Notes under the pieces: generated by a model
Database searches by the model: none
The model's input: only the letters and a program-made list of their open reading frames with translations
What the model was told of the DNA's origin: nothing
Position numbers and translations under genes: made by a program
Assembly (NCBI GenBank): GCA_028687395.1
Contig: JAQUAE010000133.1
Span: forward strand, 1-5,954
Source of the DNA: Anaerolineales bacterium
Lineage (GTDB): Bacteria; Chloroflexota; Anaerolineae; Anaerolineales; UBA4823
Length of the DNA stretch: 5,954 nucleotides
Reading direction: 5' to 3'
Part shown: positions 5,728-5,954 of the stretch, piece by piece
Position numbering within the stretch: position 1 is the stretch's first letter
Layout of the letters: each line of letters begins with the position of its first letter

Positions 5728-5954
5728 TCAATCCAGGCTGCCGGTGGCGATCGCCTTCTTCACTTCCCCGATGGCTTTGGTAATCTGGATGTCGCGCGGG
5801 CAGGCTTCGGTGCAGTTGAAGATGGTATGGCAGCGATACACGCCGAACTGCCCGCTCAGGATGCGCAGACGCTCGCCAGCGGCGCGGTCGCGGCTGTCGA
5901 AGATGAAGCGGTGGGCGTTGACGATGGCTGCCGGACCGACGTACTGGCCGTTAG
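5728..5954 (-). CDS. sdhB: Succinate dehydrogenase/fumarate reductase iron-sulfur subunit, C-terminal part
   Basis: Only the last 74 codons lie in the window; the 5' part is beyond base 5954. The visible residues contain YVGPAAIVNAHRFIFDSRD and YRCHTIFNCTEACP, the hallmark C-terminal half of SdhB/FrdB. The three cysteines have spacing +6 and +4, the same as E. coli SdhB C206/C212/C216: the first two are [3Fe-4S] ligands and the third is a [4Fe-4S] ligand. The remaining ligands should be upstream and out of view. The ending PRDIQITKAIGEVKKAI resembles SdhB of Gram-positive-like and Chloroflexota lineages more than proteobacterial ones (from memory, not a search). The protein carries electrons between the SdhA flavin and the quinone site. 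No gene for a membrane anchor follows on this side. A terminator-like hairpin after the stop (TGA, 5730-5728) suggests it ends its own transcript. SDH versus fumarate reductase direction cannot be decided. Confidence 0.93.
   Translation of the reverse strand, partial: NGQYVGPAAIVNAHRFIFDSRDRAAGERLRILSGQFGVYRCHTIFNCTEACPRDIQITKAIGEVKKAIATGSLD

Overview
The window is a GC-rich bacterial fragment with every supported gene on the minus strand, so transcription runs from high to low coordinates. Most of it is an operon for a heterodisulfide reductase (Hdr)-like cytoplasmic flavin/iron-sulfur complex. In transcription order the genes are a short hdrC (5152-4748), hdrB (4731-3850), a compact hdrA (3822-2419), a second and differently built hdrA (2388-607), and a second hdrC (548 to beyond base 1). 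Gaps are 16, 27, 30 and 58 nt, most with a Shine-Dalgarno-like stretch, which fits one transcript. The host cannot be fixed from this window. An hdr set without methanogen-specific neighbours next to a bacterial-type sdhB suggests an anaerobic bacterium; the SdhB C-terminal wording would fit Chloroflexota or a related lineage, but that is a weak inference.

Right edge (5728-5954): the last 74 codons of sdhB, the iron-sulfur subunit of succinate dehydrogenase/fumarate reductase. A strong hairpin followed by a T-rich run lies about 80 nt after its stop codon (5616-5645) and probably ends that transcript.

Region 5153-5727 (about 575 nt) has no credible gene. It holds the putative sdhB terminator, two nearly identical tandem copies of a 97-bp unit plus a third partial copy, a possible decayed fourth piece, and a weak promoter-like pair just upstream of the first hdrC. 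Each unit starts with a 9-bp-stem palindrome, and neighbouring units can form alternative pairings.

Region 1-5152: HdrB keeps all ten cysteines of its two CCG domains, so it should carry the paired non-cubane clusters of a working disulfide-type reductase. Both HdrC proteins keep two complete [4Fe-4S] motifs. The most notable feature is that the two HdrA proteins are complementary: the upstream one has the internal ferredoxin module but lacks the N-terminal domain and C-terminal ferredoxin, while the downstream one has both of those and lacks the internal module. Together they carry about one full set of HdrA modules on two FAD-binding cores. By analogy with HdrABC and Qmo complexes, the products probably form one electron-transfer or bifurcating complex, but the electron donor and acceptor are not visible here.
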